Part shown: piece after piece, positions 26,683-35,474 of the stretch
How positions within the stretch are numbered: position 1 is the stretch's first letter
How the letters are laid out: every line of letters starts with the position of its first letter
Virus record (IMG/VR): IMGVR_UViG_3300021478_000003
Coordinates: 1-62,244 of that record
Origin: a virus
Reading direction: 5' to 3' (one strand)
DNA length: 62,244 bases
Notes under the pieces: generated by a model
What the model was told of the DNA's origin: nothing
The model's input: only the letters and a program-made list of their open reading frames with translations
Databases searched by the model: none
Made by a program: the position numbers and the translations under genes

Positions 26683-27012
26683 TTAGCCTTCAGCCCGATA
26701 CAGCAGGGTCGAAGACGCAGCCATCATCACCGCCGAAACAGTGAAGCCGCCTGGCACAATAGTGATGCCGTTACCGCCCGTCACCAGGGTACGGGTGCCT
26801 GCCGCCACGGTGTGAACCGAGCTGCCGGCCGCCATGCCTTCGTAGAACTCATCCTTGACCTGAGTGGTCATGTTCTCGAACGCGACGTAACGCGGGGTAA
26901 AACCTGTGTTGAAGGTGAACGCTGCGGCTGCGGTGCCGTCAGTGGTCATGTAGCTCGATTGCGTGTTGACTACGCCATCCGCATTCGAGGTCTTTTGTGT
27001 GAGGATTGTCAT
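26683..27012 (-). CDS. putative capsid decoration / small virion protein
   Basis: 109 residues, Thr/Ala/Gly-rich and beta-type, starting MTILTQKTSNADGVVNTQ, with VAFENMTTQVKDEFYEGM in the middle and VSAVMMAASSTLLYRAEG at the end. It is directly downstream of the major capsid gene and flanked by hairpins on both sides, which suggests high expression, as expected of a decoration protein. Assignment by context. Confidence 0.5.
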   Translation of the reverse strand: MTILTQKTSNADGVVNTQSSYMTTDGTAAAAFTFNTGFTPRYVAFENMTTQVKDEFYEGMAAGSSVHTVAAGTRTLVTGGNGITIVPGGFTVSAVMMAASSTLLYRAEG

Positions 27013-27040
27013 GATGCGCTCCTGAAATTGATGTCGGTCA

Positions 27041-27071
27041 GAACTACCCCGGCTAGGCCGGGGGTCAGTTC
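27041..27071 (-). terminator. strong hairpin between capsid and decoration-like genes
   Basis: Inverted repeat CCCCGGC / GCCGGGG (27047-27053 and 27057-27063, loop of three), extended by GAACT / AGTTC arms with a small bulge. It starts 2 bases after the capsid stop. No T-run follows, so it may act as a partial terminator or protect the 3' end of the capsid message. Confidence 0.5.
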
Positions 27072-27072
27072 A

Positions 27073-28110
27073 TTACGCGGTTGCAGCGACTTCCAAACGG
27101 GCCATCCAGGCGTCGTTTAGGATCACGCATGCGGTCATGGCTTTCCAGCCAACAGTGCCACGTTGAGCCAGTGGATCGCCTGGCGCTGGCTTCGGATTGA
27201 CCACCATCGGTACCAGGGAGTCTTTGCCCTTCAGCGGCACAATACCGTAGGAATCGCGGCCGATGTACAGCACTGGGTACACGTCAGCGCTGGTGCCCGA
27301 GGTCGAGCGCATGAGGCCGGCTGCACCACCTGCGTCAGGGAACGGCGCGAAAATGGTCGATTGCAGGTAGCGCACGGTTTCGACCGAACCGATTTCGTTT
27401 TCCCAAGGAGTCACAGTACCGTACTGCTTGGTAGGAACGAAGCCGGTCATGTTGCGGATATCGGTTTCGAGGTCAGGGTGGACCAGGCCGATAAACGCAG
27501 CTTCGATAGGCTCTGTGCGGAAGTCAGGCGTCGACTTGACGATCTGAGTGATCCGCTTGGCGTTCTGGCGGGTAAGGCCGGTAGTGACCTTACGTTGCAG
27601 GGCCTGGGTGATCGGGGTGTTGACGCTGGTGCGAGCACCACCGTTTGCCCAGAACACGTTGAGGCCTGCTTTCAGCACGTTGTACCGGATGGTTTCGATA
27701 GTCTGTGCAGCCGATTCGCCGAGCGATTCAGTCATTTGGTTCAGAACTTGATCTTCGGCAGTATCCAGCACCACATCAGTGATGGTTGCGAAGTCACCGT
27801 ACTGCACAAGCGTTACTGTGTAGTCGGTATTGGTCAAGCTCTTGCCAGTTGGCGTCACGCCTTCAACCAGCGGAGTGATTGCCAGTGGCACACCGAAAGC
27901 ATTTGCTGGATTACCGTCACCAGCCGAGCCAGTGGAACCGACCAAATAGTAGCGTCGGAACTTGGCAACCTTGGTTGCATTGGTAGGGATAGGGTAGGTC
28001 TGGCCGAATTTTTCGAGGACCAGATACGGCATACCCCGTTTCAAGAGCTGCGAGACCGCATAAGCGGCTACGCGAGGCGAGATGTCGCCATATTGGGTAA
28101 CAGCAGTCAT
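27073..28110 (-). CDS. major capsid protein, N4 gp56-like
   Basis: 345 residues. N-terminal MTAVTQYGDISPRVAAYAV and LKRGMPYLVLEKFGQ, the middle VTLVQYGDFATITDVVLDTA, and HPDLETDIRNM are typical of the N4-gp56 family of HK97-fold capsid proteins. Length is close to the family norm. It sits between the scaffold-region genes upstream and the decoration-like gene downstream and is bracketed by strong hairpins in the RNA. GGAG precedes the ATG. It would form the icosahedral shell. Confidence 0.85.
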   Translation of the reverse strand: MTAVTQYGDISPRVAAYAVSQLLKRGMPYLVLEKFGQTYPIPTNATKVAKFRRYYLVGSTGSAGDGNPANAFGVPLAITPLVEGVTPTGKSLTNTDYTVTLVQYGDFATITDVVLDTAEDQVLNQMTESLGESAAQTIETIRYNVLKAGLNVFWANGGARTSVNTPITQALQRKVTTGLTRQNAKRITQIVKSTPDFRTEPIEAAFIGLVHPDLETDIRNMTGFVPTKQYGTVTPWENEIGSVETVRYLQSTIFAPFPDAGGAAGLMRSTSGTSADVYPVLYIGRDSYGIVPLKGKDSLVPMVVNPKPAPGDPLAQRGTVGWKAMTACVILNDAWMARLEVAATA

Positions 28111-28132
28111 GATAAACGCTCCTATTCAGGTG

Positions 28133-28182
28133 GGACTACACTTGATTTTCACATCAAATTTTGCGGTTTCGCAGTGTAGTCC
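28133..28182 (-). promoter_or_regulatory. structured 5' leader of the capsid gene (predicted three-way junction)
   Basis: A perfect 10-bp stem, GGACTACACT (28133-28142) with AGTGTAGTCC (28173-28182), encloses two small hairpins: TTGAT / ATCAA (28142-28146 and 28153-28157) and GCG / CGC (28163-28165 and 28170-28172). The RNA would fold as a three-way junction ending 22 bases before the capsid ATG. It could stabilise the message or regulate translation. The fold is deduced by eye. Confidence 0.5.
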
Positions 28183-28234
28183 GTCACCCGCTTGTATAGG
28201 AACGGAACAGTGCTTTTTGGTAAAACGGCGCTTC

Positions 28235-28717
28235 TTAGTTGCACACTATAGCAGAACTTGTGATGATTTTCCCACTAGGTAATTCAAAAGAGATGTAATA
28301 CGTGCCGGCAGCGGCTGTTACGGTGACGCCAAGCAGCCCTGCAGCGCTTGTGATGTACTGGGCCAAATTGCCTGCCTTGGCTTCGTTCCACGCACCGTTT
28401 GTCAGAGTAGCGCCACTGGTAGCGGGGGCGAACGCGGTGCCGGCTGCATTCGAGAAGTATGCGCCGCCAGCCACGGCATGGCCCAAAGAGGCACCCTGGG
28501 CGTCCTTGAACGCGAACTGCACCGCGCAGGTGCCGGTGCCGGGAGTAGTTGCAGTTGTAACTGAGGCTGGCTGGTCGGCCAGTGAACTCAGTTCGGCTGT
28601 CGAAGCGGTGGTGGCGTTAGCCGGGAGGGCATCCACAGCGTCGCAGAGGGCGATAAGACCCAGTTTCTCTTGGATCGTCAGCAAAATGCCCTGCAAAAAG
28701 GTGCGATTGATGGTCAT
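28235..28717 (-). CDS. hypothetical structural protein
   Basis: 160 residues. A helical start (QGILLTIQEKLGLIALCDAV), then a beta region containing the GTCAVQFAFKDAQG turn and a C-terminal TYYISFELPSGKIITSSA. It lies between the scaffold and capsid genes. The pattern with C-x-V-x-F-x-F resembles small phage proteins with immunoglobulin-like beta folds. The end of the gene carries the TATAGTGTGCAACTAA string related to the TAGTTGCA motif. Confidence 0.55.
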   Translation of the reverse strand: MTINRTFLQGILLTIQEKLGLIALCDAVDALPANATTASTAELSSLADQPASVTTATTPGTGTCAVQFAFKDAQGASLGHAVAGGAYFSNAAGTAFAPATSGATLTNGAWNEAKAGNLAQYITSAAGLLGVTVTAAAGTYYISFELPSGKIITSSAIVCN

Positions 28718-28758
28718 GATATTGCTCCTGAAGTTGAGGTGGGTTTAATCCTTAAGCC

Positions 28759-29745
28759 TTAAGCGACCTTGGAATAATCGGCCCAGCCAGCATCAAAATC
28801 ATTGGGGTCAGCCGCAGTCGTCGGTTCGCTACGACCAGATACTACAGGTTTTAGCGCTTTTGCGGCAGCCGCAGCGGCGGCCGACACGGTAGGAGTTGCA
28901 GGCGCGGCAGGAGCTGCGGCAGCTGCGGGAGCTACAGCGCGAGCCGGAGCTGGAGCCGAGGCCGCTGGAGCCACGTAACCTGTCTCTTTTTTGAAGATGC
29001 CGATCATCTCGGCGACTTCCTCGGCGGTGCCGGTATTGGCCACGTCGTGATAGGCTTTCTTCAGGAAGGCAGGCTGTGTTTCCACCCACTCCAGCGTTAA
29101 GTCGCGCACCGTCTCATAGTCCGGCACTAGGCGCACGATGTCATTGTACTGGACCGAATTGTGCGTCACGGCCACGTTGCTTTCGAGCGGCTGCAAGCGG
29201 GCATCGATCTGAGCGAAGATATAGCCCGCCAGATTGACGTACTCCTGCCGGCGCACCAGCGCTTCGCCGCGTGCCATGTCTGGCCATTCCTTGTTGTACG
29301 CATCCAGAATGGCCTTCTCTTCCGCAGTATAGAGCGGAGGCGGCGGTGTCGTGATTTCAGGTGCGGCAGCCGGGGCCGGCACGTTCTTCAGCGCGGCAAC
29401 TTCAGCCTGCAGCGCTTCGATAAGGGCGAATGGATCAGGAGCCGCTGCTGGAGTAGTAACCGGCGCTGTCGTAGATGCCGCAGCAGGATCAGGAGTTGCT
29501 GGTGCTGGGGTAGCATTGGGATCATCCTCGGCCCCGGCTGCTGCAGCAGGAGCAGGTTTAGTCGGATCAGCCTCGACAATCTCACTGGCGGCGTCGGCGG
29601 CAGCAGGCGCGGCAGCGGCAACAGCAGGCTTCGCGTCAGGCGCATGCTCCGGTGGGTTGATCTCACCGAAGGCAGCCGCGAAGTCTTCGTCAGGTGTCAG
29701 CGTTGGGGCAGCAGCCGCTGGAGCTGGTGTGTTTGGCGTAGTCAT
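28759..29745 (-). CDS. probable scaffolding protein
   Basis: 328 residues. The first 130 residues are an Ala/Pro-rich, acidic disordered stretch, followed by a helical core (residues about 140-250, PFALIEALQAEVAALKN upstream and EEKAILDAYNKEWPDMARG in it) and another Ala/Pro linker, ending in an acidic tail. Position between portal and capsid genes, low complexity, and a helical middle are characteristic of phage scaffolding proteins. Assignment by context and composition. Confidence 0.65.
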   Translation of the reverse strand: MTTPNTPAPAAAAPTLTPDEDFAAAFGEINPPEHAPDAKPAVAAAAPAAADAASEIVEADPTKPAPAAAAGAEDDPNATPAPATPDPAAASTTAPVTTPAAAPDPFALIEALQAEVAALKNVPAPAAAPEITTPPPPLYTAEEKAILDAYNKEWPDMARGEALVRRQEYVNLAGYIFAQIDARLQPLESNVAVTHNSVQYNDIVRLVPDYETVRDLTLEWVETQPAFLKKAYHDVANTGTAEEVAEMIGIFKKETGYVAPAASAPAPARAVAPAAAAAPAAPATPTVSAAAAAAAKALKPVVSGRSEPTTAADPNDFDAGWADYSKVA

Positions 29746-29753
29746 GATCGGTT

Positions 29754-29999
29754 TTATACTCCTTGCAATTTAACTGTGTCAAGTACGGTGCCCAAAATGT
29801 CGGCTATGACTTTCGCCTTGGCCTGGGCTGTTGGGAACTCATCCGGTAGGCATTGCCGCAGCACTTGGTCCTGGCGCTGCTGCCACAGGACTAGGAGTTT
29901 GGTTAGGGCCTGCAGCCCCGGTTCCTCCTTGCATGCCTGTATCGTCTGCTGGAGCTGGGCCTCCAGTTCCCGGTTGCGGTTGGTTTTGTGCATTGGCAT
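29754..29999 (-). CDS. small helical protein overlapping the portal 3' end
   Basis: 81 residues, strongly helical (NRELEAQLQQTIQACKEEPG, then LTKLLVLWQQRQDQVLRQCL). It shares 161 bases with the portal C-terminus in another frame, and its own end lies between portal and scaffold. GGAG stands 9 bases upstream of the ATG, and the composition looks like a real protein rather than a shadow. The overlapping layout suggests tight packing of late genes. Function unknown. Confidence 0.55.
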   Translation of the reverse strand: MPMHKTNRNRELEAQLQQTIQACKEEPGLQALTKLLVLWQQRQDQVLRQCLPDEFPTAQAKAKVIADILGTVLDTVKLQGV

Positions 30000-32112
30000 T
30001 TAGCTGTACTCCGTGTTCAACTGCATTGAGAATGGCGTCGACGGTTTGGCCCTCCGCGTTCGCCTGGTTCTTGGTGGCTTGCGAGATGTTCTTGACGATC
30101 TCCGACAACTGCAGTCGGATTTGAGTCTCGATAGCCTTCTGCTGCTGCGCTTGCTGCGCCTGTTGTTGCTGGGCCTCATTCTGGTCGACGGCATCACAGC
30201 CGGCGTCGTCCATCACGATATCGTCGTCATCCAAATCGCGGGCGCGCAGGCGCTCACGCAGGAAGCTGCGGAACTTGATGTACTTTTTCTCTTCCGGCAG
30301 CAGGGTCTGCGCCAGGTTGTCGAGCTGCGCGCCCAGCACTTCCTTGGCGATCAGTGAAGTCGCGCCACGCGCCACCGGCTGAAAGTCGCCCTGCAGCTCC
30401 GGGTCTTGCGAATAGTGCTCGTTGAAAGTAATGATCGCGGAGATCACCGACTCGGTGAACTGATCGAAGTTGCGCACAGCGTCCTTGAACGGCAACGCAG
30501 CGTCGCCGCGCAACATCGACGCGCCGGAGGCGGTGCGGAACGGCTCGCTCGGGCCACGCTGCATGTCGCCGCCAGTAGCCGCGTTGATGAAGGTCTCCTG
30601 ATCTGCGAAGCCTTGGAACATCTCGACCATCTTCTGCAGCTCAGGCAAGTGCATCGGCAGCTCGACGGTGCGAATCGCAGGGTACTGCATGGTCTGCGGG
30701 CTATCATCTTCACGGTAGAAAATTTTGTCCGGTGTGACAGCGCTGATGTCTTGGTCGATCCGCAGCAGCTCGGTGTTGAACTCGAACACCCGCATGACCG
30801 ACGCGTTGTCCAGCACCATGCGCGTCGCGGCGCACAGCCCCATCTGCGAGTCGCGCACGATGTTCGGCAGGCCGTTACCGAGGATGAAGGACTCATCTTT
30901 TTCAAAAATGAAAAAGTGGTACATCGGCATTTCGCCATCAGTCTTCAGAGTCGTCCAAGGGTCGACCATCGCTTTGATGACGGTATCGCCCATGATCCAG
31001 ACGGTCGCTTTCACATCTTCATTCAGCTTGTCGTCCGGGATATCCAAGCCGGCGTCGGCCAGCTCCTGGCCATGCACGTAGCCTTCCCACACGATAGCCT
31101 CGAACTTGACGCGCTCGGACATGGCGGTGTTGATCTGCACGCCGAGGCCACGCAGCTCAGTCTCGTAAGCTTTGCGCATGTAATTGCCGGTCGGCGACTG
31201 CTTCAAAAACTTGTCGATCTGCGACGCGAAAAAGTCCGGCCGCTGCTTCAGCATGACCAACTGGTGCTTTGACATGATGACGCGCTGGAACTGGCCGTCC
31301 ATCTGGTTGAGGTACTTCGCGCCCATGTCCGGGTAGTACTCCCAGATCGGCACGAACTCGAACCGAGGGCGATACGCGGTGTAGGTGATCGCCTGCATTC
31401 GGCCGTCCGCGCCACGCTTCCACTTGCGCTTCTCCTGCTCTTCGATGTACGGCCCCTTGAGAATGCCGGCACCGTACTGGATGCCCGACATCATGACCTC
31501 GCGGCACAGCGACACGTAGTCGAAGGTCTTCGCGCCGCCCAGCTCCTGCAGTTGATCGGTGACTTCACGCTCCAAGTTCTTGGCACGCACTTTGGCGAAA
31601 TTGCGGATCGCCTGTTCGATCACTTCGTCGCTCGGTGGTGGGGGAGGCGGCGCGGCCGGCATGGATGGCGCGGAGAGGCTGGCGGCCGCTGGCGGCGGGG
31701 GCATCAGCGTATCCAAAACAGTTTGCAAGTCCTGCTCGCTCAGGTTCGGCACCGCCGATGCGTCAATCCCCCAGTTCTTGTCACTTGCTTGGAATAGCAG
31801 GTTCATGAGCCGGGAAAGCATTGACACACACTTCCAGCGGGTAAGCTTTGGGTAGGCCTGCGAGCGGTTGATGTCCATCCGCTGGATGATGTCTTGGTCG
31901 TATATACCAAGGAATTGTCGTGCGTTGCGCGTCCACTTCAGTTCGGCCAGACGGCGATCCCACTCATACTGCTTGAACCGGCCGGCGAGCATGGCCCCCA
32001 GCTTCTGAATGCCCTCGGGCTTGATGACCAGTGGGGCTTGCAGTGTGGTGGTCGTGTCAGGCTGCGTCGCTGACTGGATGGCGGTATTTCGTGCTGGCAG
32101 AGCTGTGGCCAT
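29839..32112 (-). CDS. portal protein
   Basis: 757 residues, the length expected of large podovirus portals. The region about 40-120 (FKQYEWDRRLAELKWTRNAR) and about 200-420 (FDYVSLCREVMMSGIQYGAG, EFVPIWEYYPDMGAK, and FEKDESFILGNGLPNIVRDS) follow the usual portal layout. A Pro/Ala insert lies at about 138-160, and the C-terminus is Gln-rich (QQQQAQQAQQQ) then disordered. The 12-mer ring would be the DNA entry channel, with the terminase gene just upstream. Confidence 0.85.
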   Translation of the reverse strand: MATALPARNTAIQSATQPDTTTTLQAPLVIKPEGIQKLGAMLAGRFKQYEWDRRLAELKWTRNARQFLGIYDQDIIQRMDINRSQAYPKLTRWKCVSMLSRLMNLLFQASDKNWGIDASAVPNLSEQDLQTVLDTLMPPPPAAASLSAPSMPAAPPPPPPSDEVIEQAIRNFAKVRAKNLEREVTDQLQELGGAKTFDYVSLCREVMMSGIQYGAGILKGPYIEEQEKRKWKRGADGRMQAITYTAYRPRFEFVPIWEYYPDMGAKYLNQMDGQFQRVIMSKHQLVMLKQRPDFFASQIDKFLKQSPTGNYMRKAYETELRGLGVQINTAMSERVKFEAIVWEGYVHGQELADAGLDIPDDKLNEDVKATVWIMGDTVIKAMVDPWTTLKTDGEMPMYHFFIFEKDESFILGNGLPNIVRDSQMGLCAATRMVLDNASVMRVFEFNTELLRIDQDISAVTPDKIFYREDDSPQTMQYPAIRTVELPMHLPELQKMVEMFQGFADQETFINAATGGDMQRGPSEPFRTASGASMLRGDAALPFKDAVRNFDQFTESVISAIITFNEHYSQDPELQGDFQPVARGATSLIAKEVLGAQLDNLAQTLLPEEKKYIKFRSFLRERLRARDLDDDDIVMDDAGCDAVDQNEAQQQQAQQAQQQKAIETQIRLQLSEIVKNISQATKNQANAEGQTVDAILNAVEHGVQLNANAQNQPQPGTGGPAPADDTGMQGGTGAAGPNQTPSPVAAAPGPSAAAMPTG

Positions 32113-32147
32113 GGCAAACTCCCTGTGATTATTCGCGCCAGTCTACA

Positions 32148-33575
32148 CTATTTCATGTTGTAGTTGGTCGTCCGGCGCTGGGTAGAACGGGGCCGCTCTT
32201 CGCGCCGGCCGGCCTTTTCCTCGCCCTTGCGGAAGTACCGCAGCAGGTAAGTAAAGGCGTCGGCAATGTTACTGTGCAAGTTCTTGGCAGGTGTGTCGCC
32301 CTGCGTTTCGCCGGCTTTGGTCACGGTGTACTTGTAGCCGCCGCCCAATGCCCGGATCAGTTTTATGCAACTGGGATCGATCTGCAGGCTCTCGCCGGCC
32401 ATGGTGCGCGTCATCATGTAGTGCTGGGCCGGTGCCAGCCTCGTTTCGATCTGGTTGTTGCTATCCTCGACAACCACAAAGTGCTTGCGGAGTACTTTCA
32501 TGACCGAGCTGTCCACCGCCTGGGCACGGTTCACCGAGGACGGGTCCGGGATCAAGACCACCTCATAGCTGGGGTACTTGGTGCGCAGCAGGGGCTTCAG
32601 TCGCTCGGAGATCATGCGCTCGGTCGAGAATCCCTCCAGCACGATTTCGTCCAGTATCCGCGCCTGGCCATAGGCATTGTACTGGCCGAGGATGATGCCT
32701 GAGTGCATGCCGGGGTCGTAGCCGATGGCGATAGGCAGGCCGCGCAGCGCGGTGAGCGGCTTCTTGCTGACGTGCAGATCGCGGTCGAACATCGGGAATA
32801 CCGGTTTGCCCGACAGGCTGAAGCCCCAGCACACCTCGATAAACTGCTTGATCCAGTGCTTCGTTTTACCCTTGGCCAAGTTGGTGTAGTACTCGCGCTT
32901 GCCTGGCAGATTGTCGGTGTTCTCGGCGTCGGCCGAAAAGCCTGACGGCTGCACGAAGTACTTCCAGTTCTCCGGTGGCAGCTCGCCCTCGGGCAGCGCG
33001 CCGTGATCTTCCAGCATCGCATACCACCAGTCGGACTCGTTGCCTGGGTTGCTCGCGCCCCACATGCCCCAGTTGGTGGCCCCGCCTTCGATCTCCGGTG
33101 GGTAGCGGCCGCAGCGCGCCGAGAGCGCATCGATAATCGGCCGAGGGAGCTGGATAAATTCATCGACAATGGCGAACGTCACTTCGAGCGACAGCACGCG
33201 GTCGATATCTTCTGGCGTATCAAGCGGCCGGAACATCACCTCGCACTCGACATCGCCGAAGCGCAAAATAAAATTTTTCGGGGTGGCGTGCCACTTGCCG
33301 GCCGTGCCGTCCTTGAACCAGTAGTTGAATGACTTGATCGTCGTGTCGGCGAGCTGCGATGCCGTTGAGCGGACCACCACGCAGCGACTGCGCCGGATGC
33401 CGTCAATGGGGGACCGCTCCTGCAGCCCCGCCATGTGGATCAGCTTCATGAAGATGCCCGTGGTCTTGCCACTACCCACTGGTCCGACGATCCAGTCAGT
33501 GAAGAGTTCACGCGGCTTGTAGTGCTGGATGAACTCGTTGACTGTCGGCGGCGGCGTATAGTGGATAGTGGTCAC
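32148..33575 (-). CDS. terL: terminase large subunit
   Basis: 475 residues. Walker A GPVGSGKT at 31-38, Walker B VTFAIVDEF with Asp138-Glu139, and a C-terminal RNase H-like nuclease with AIGYDPG (Asp287), ILDE (near 309), and ADAFTYLL near the end. All elements of a packaging motor are present. It would cleave concatemeric DNA and pump it through the portal. The genome-end type (cos, pac or repeats) cannot be judged from this alone. Confidence 0.9.
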   Translation of the reverse strand: MTTIHYTPPPTVNEFIQHYKPRELFTDWIVGPVGSGKTTGIFMKLIHMAGLQERSPIDGIRRSRCVVVRSTASQLADTTIKSFNYWFKDGTAGKWHATPKNFILRFGDVECEVMFRPLDTPEDIDRVLSLEVTFAIVDEFIQLPRPIIDALSARCGRYPPEIEGGATNWGMWGASNPGNESDWWYAMLEDHGALPEGELPPENWKYFVQPSGFSADAENTDNLPGKREYYTNLAKGKTKHWIKQFIEVCWGFSLSGKPVFPMFDRDLHVSKKPLTALRGLPIAIGYDPGMHSGIILGQYNAYGQARILDEIVLEGFSTERMISERLKPLLRTKYPSYEVVLIPDPSSVNRAQAVDSSVMKVLRKHFVVVEDSNNQIETRLAPAQHYMMTRTMAGESLQIDPSCIKLIRALGGGYKYTVTKAGETQGDTPAKNLHSNIADAFTYLLRYFRKGEEKAGRREERPRSTQRRTTNYNMK

Positions 33576-33586
33576 GGAAATTTCCT

Positions 33587-33937
33587 TTAGACTTCGATGC
33601 GGTTCAACAGTACATCAAAATCGCGTATCACCTGCTCCAGCCGGCAGCGCAAATACTGCACGCGGTCAGCCATCGGCACCTTCGGCGCGCACGGCTCACC
33701 ATCTACGCCAGGCATCATCGGTTGCGGCACCGGCTCCAGTTCGTCGGCCGCGATGCCGGTGACGTTATAGAGCCGGTTGAGCAGAGCACGTTTTGCATTG
33801 ATGATGTCGTCGATTGCCCCTTCCAGCATGTTCAGCTCCACGTCGACTTGACCGCCCGTGTTGGAAGTGGAAGCACCGTCGACAGCGCGCTTTTGTGCAA
33901 GATTACCTGTTACTTGAAGTTTGATATTGGTGTTCAT
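33587..33937 (-). CDS. hypothetical protein near terminase
   Basis: 116 residues, helical, with VELNMLEGAIDDIINAKRAL and RVQYLRCRLEQVIRDFDVLL at the C-terminus; a Pro-rich linker lies between. No family recognised. It is transcribed just upstream of the large terminase gene with an 11-base gap. Confidence 0.55.
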   Translation of the reverse strand: MNTNIKLQVTGNLAQKRAVDGASTSNTGGQVDVELNMLEGAIDDIINAKRALLNRLYNVTGIAADELEPVPQPMMPGVDGEPCAPKVPMADRVQYLRCRLEQVIRDFDVLLNRIEV

Positions 33938-34001
33938 GATTTAGCCTCTTTAGGGTCGGTTGAGTTGTCCGTCACCTTCACAGGCTTGCGGGGCGAAAAA
34001 A

Positions 34002-34148
34002 CTACGCGTGATACTTGCCGTTGTGGTCGTAGTGCCCAGTCATGTTATGGACCTGTCGGCTAACCACATGCTTGGCACGCCGGAACTCACGGTCATCTAG
34101 GTACTTGACCCAACGGATACGTAACCAAAATTTGATTTGTTCCAGCAT
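34002..34148 (-). CDS. small basic hypothetical protein
   Basis: 48 residues from the ATG at 34148, which has GGAGG 6 bases upstream. Rich in Arg, Lys, His and Trp (FWLRIRWVKYLDDREFRRAK, ending DHNGKYHA). No family recognised. It starts one base before the stop of the gene upstream, suggesting coupling. A longer upstream frame is not favoured because it lacks a ribosome-binding site. Confidence 0.5.
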   Translation of the reverse strand: MLEQIKFWLRIRWVKYLDDREFRRAKHVVSRQVHNMTGHYDHNGKYHA

Positions 34149-34149
34149 G

Positions 34150-34773
34150 TCATCCTCCCAGAATATTCCACTCCGGCCAGCCGTTTGCTTCACGATGATT
34201 GTCGAAGATCGCTTGCATGTCGTCGCGCAAGCCACCGAGCGAATCTGGCATCTCACGTATCACCGACTCGGTATTATGCAGCGTGCGGCGCATATCGCGC
34301 AGCGCTTCATAGTCTGCATCAGCCGCCTGCTTTTTGGCCCACACACTATCCAAGCTCTGCTCAAAAATGGTTTTCTTGGGCGGCAACTTGATCTCGATCT
34401 TCACCGGAATATCGGCCACTTCCTCCAGCTCGCCCAATATCGGGAACCACTTCACGCCCGTGTCGCCTTCCCACACGAAGTGCAGCTTCATCGCGCCTTC
34501 GATCACGCCCACCTCTTCAGGCGTGGCGTCCTTCAGGTGCACGGTATAGAACTTCAGGTGTGGGATGCCTGGGCCAGTCACATAGATTTTGTGCGGCCAG
34601 CCGTACTTGAAATCGGCCCACTCGACTGCAGTGCCTTCGGTTTTCAGCAGTACGGCCAGCGCGCTGGGAGCGACACTGCCGCAATAGGAACAGCGCTCAT
34701 ATCCCTCGCGCATTTGGTAAGTGTGTGGCGCGAACTGCGCCGCTTGCGGGTCTTTATCGTGTGCGATAGTCAT
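34150..34773 (-). CDS. hypothetical protein with an early CxxC
   Basis: 207 residues starting MTIAHDKD. An early RCSYCGSVAP has a CxxC pair as in half a zinc ribbon, then a beta region with WADFKYGWPHKIYV and a helical C-terminus. No recognised family. It belongs to the set of uncharacterised genes between the small and large terminase. The first Met of the longer frame lacks a ribosome-binding site. Confidence 0.55.
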   Translation of the reverse strand: MTIAHDKDPQAAQFAPHTYQMREGYERCSYCGSVAPSALAVLLKTEGTAVEWADFKYGWPHKIYVTGPGIPHLKFYTVHLKDATPEEVGVIEGAMKLHFVWEGDTGVKWFPILGELEEVADIPVKIEIKLPPKKTIFEQSLDSVWAKKQAADADYEALRDMRRTLHNTESVIREMPDSLGGLRDDMQAIFDNHREANGWPEWNILGG

Positions 34774-34814
34774 GATGGATTTTCCGAGTAAGGGCGCTGT
34801 CACCGCCCAGGTGG

Positions 34815-34985
34815 TTATTCGTGGATGTTCGCGGCAGTCTTGGTGACGTGCAGCGCGTGCGCCAGGTTCAGCGCGGCCTGGGAGAACTGCATGGCCTCGT
34901 GGGAGGTGGCGCGAGGGTCGGTGGCCTTAGTTACCATGTGGGTGATCGCACCTTCGAGCATTACAGGGGTGTCGGCGGTAGTCAT
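34815..34985 (-). CDS. small hypothetical protein (missed by length cut-offs)
   Basis: 56 residues read by eye: starts MTTADTPVMLEG, helical and Ala/His-rich (EAMQFSQAALNLAHAL), and ends TKTAANIHE. AGGAG lies about 10 bases before the ATG, and the frame fills the otherwise empty 195-base gap between two genes of the same operon. The length and helical pattern resemble the small Acb2-like or helix-bundle proteins of phages, but that is only an impression. Confidence 0.6.
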   Translation of the reverse strand: MTTADTPVMLEGAITHMVTKATDPRATSHEAMQFSQAALNLAHALHVTKTAANIHE

Positions 34986-34998
34986 AGGGTTTTAACTC

Positions 34999-35466
34999 CT
35001 AAGTGGGTTGAACGACGGGGGTGAGATTGATCTGGATGTTGAAGCCCGTCCCGGCATTGACATCGGTTGCCTTGGCGTCGAGTCCGGCCCAGCGTACCGT
35101 ACTCTTGATGAGGTCGGCCCGCACGGCGTCGCTGGTGCGCCCGTTCTGGACCATCTGATAAGCGGTGGTGAGGTAGCCCTCGGCCATGAGCCTGGCCTTG
35201 ACCCGGAACGCCATGCCCTCGGTCTTGAGCATCTCCACGGCTTCCTGATATGCCTTCACAAACACCGGATGCTTGATGATCTCCCCAAACTCTTGCTTGG
35301 TAATGCCGTACATCTCGCAGACTTCACGCGGCTTGGCGATCTTGAGCGCAAGGTCCATGGCCAGGAGGGGCGGGAAGCCGAGATCGGCCGGATTACGGGC
35401 GAGGGCGTTCAGCAGCTCGCTGTCGCTGTCGGGGTCGTTCGGGTCGATTATGGTGTTCTTGCTCAT
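34999..35466 (-). CDS. terminase small subunit-like DNA-binding protein
   Basis: 155 residues from the ATG at 35466. The HTH-like segment AKPREVCEMYGITKQEF (about 50-66) is followed by the helical EMLKTEGMAFRVKARLMAEG and SDAVRADLIKSTVRWAGLDA, a pattern of podovirus small terminases. It is the first gene of the late arm and lies five small genes ahead of terL, a spacing seen in some phages. No ribosome-binding site is visible, and the -10 box is so close that the transcript may be leaderless. Confidence 0.6.
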   Translation of the reverse strand: MSKNTIIDPNDPDSDSELLNALARNPADLGFPPLLAMDLALKIAKPREVCEMYGITKQEFGEIIKHPVFVKAYQEAVEMLKTEGMAFRVKARLMAEGYLTTAYQMVQNGRTSDAVRADLIKSTVRWAGLDAKATDVNAGTGFNIQINLTPVVQPT

Positions 35467-35474
35467 GCTGGGAT

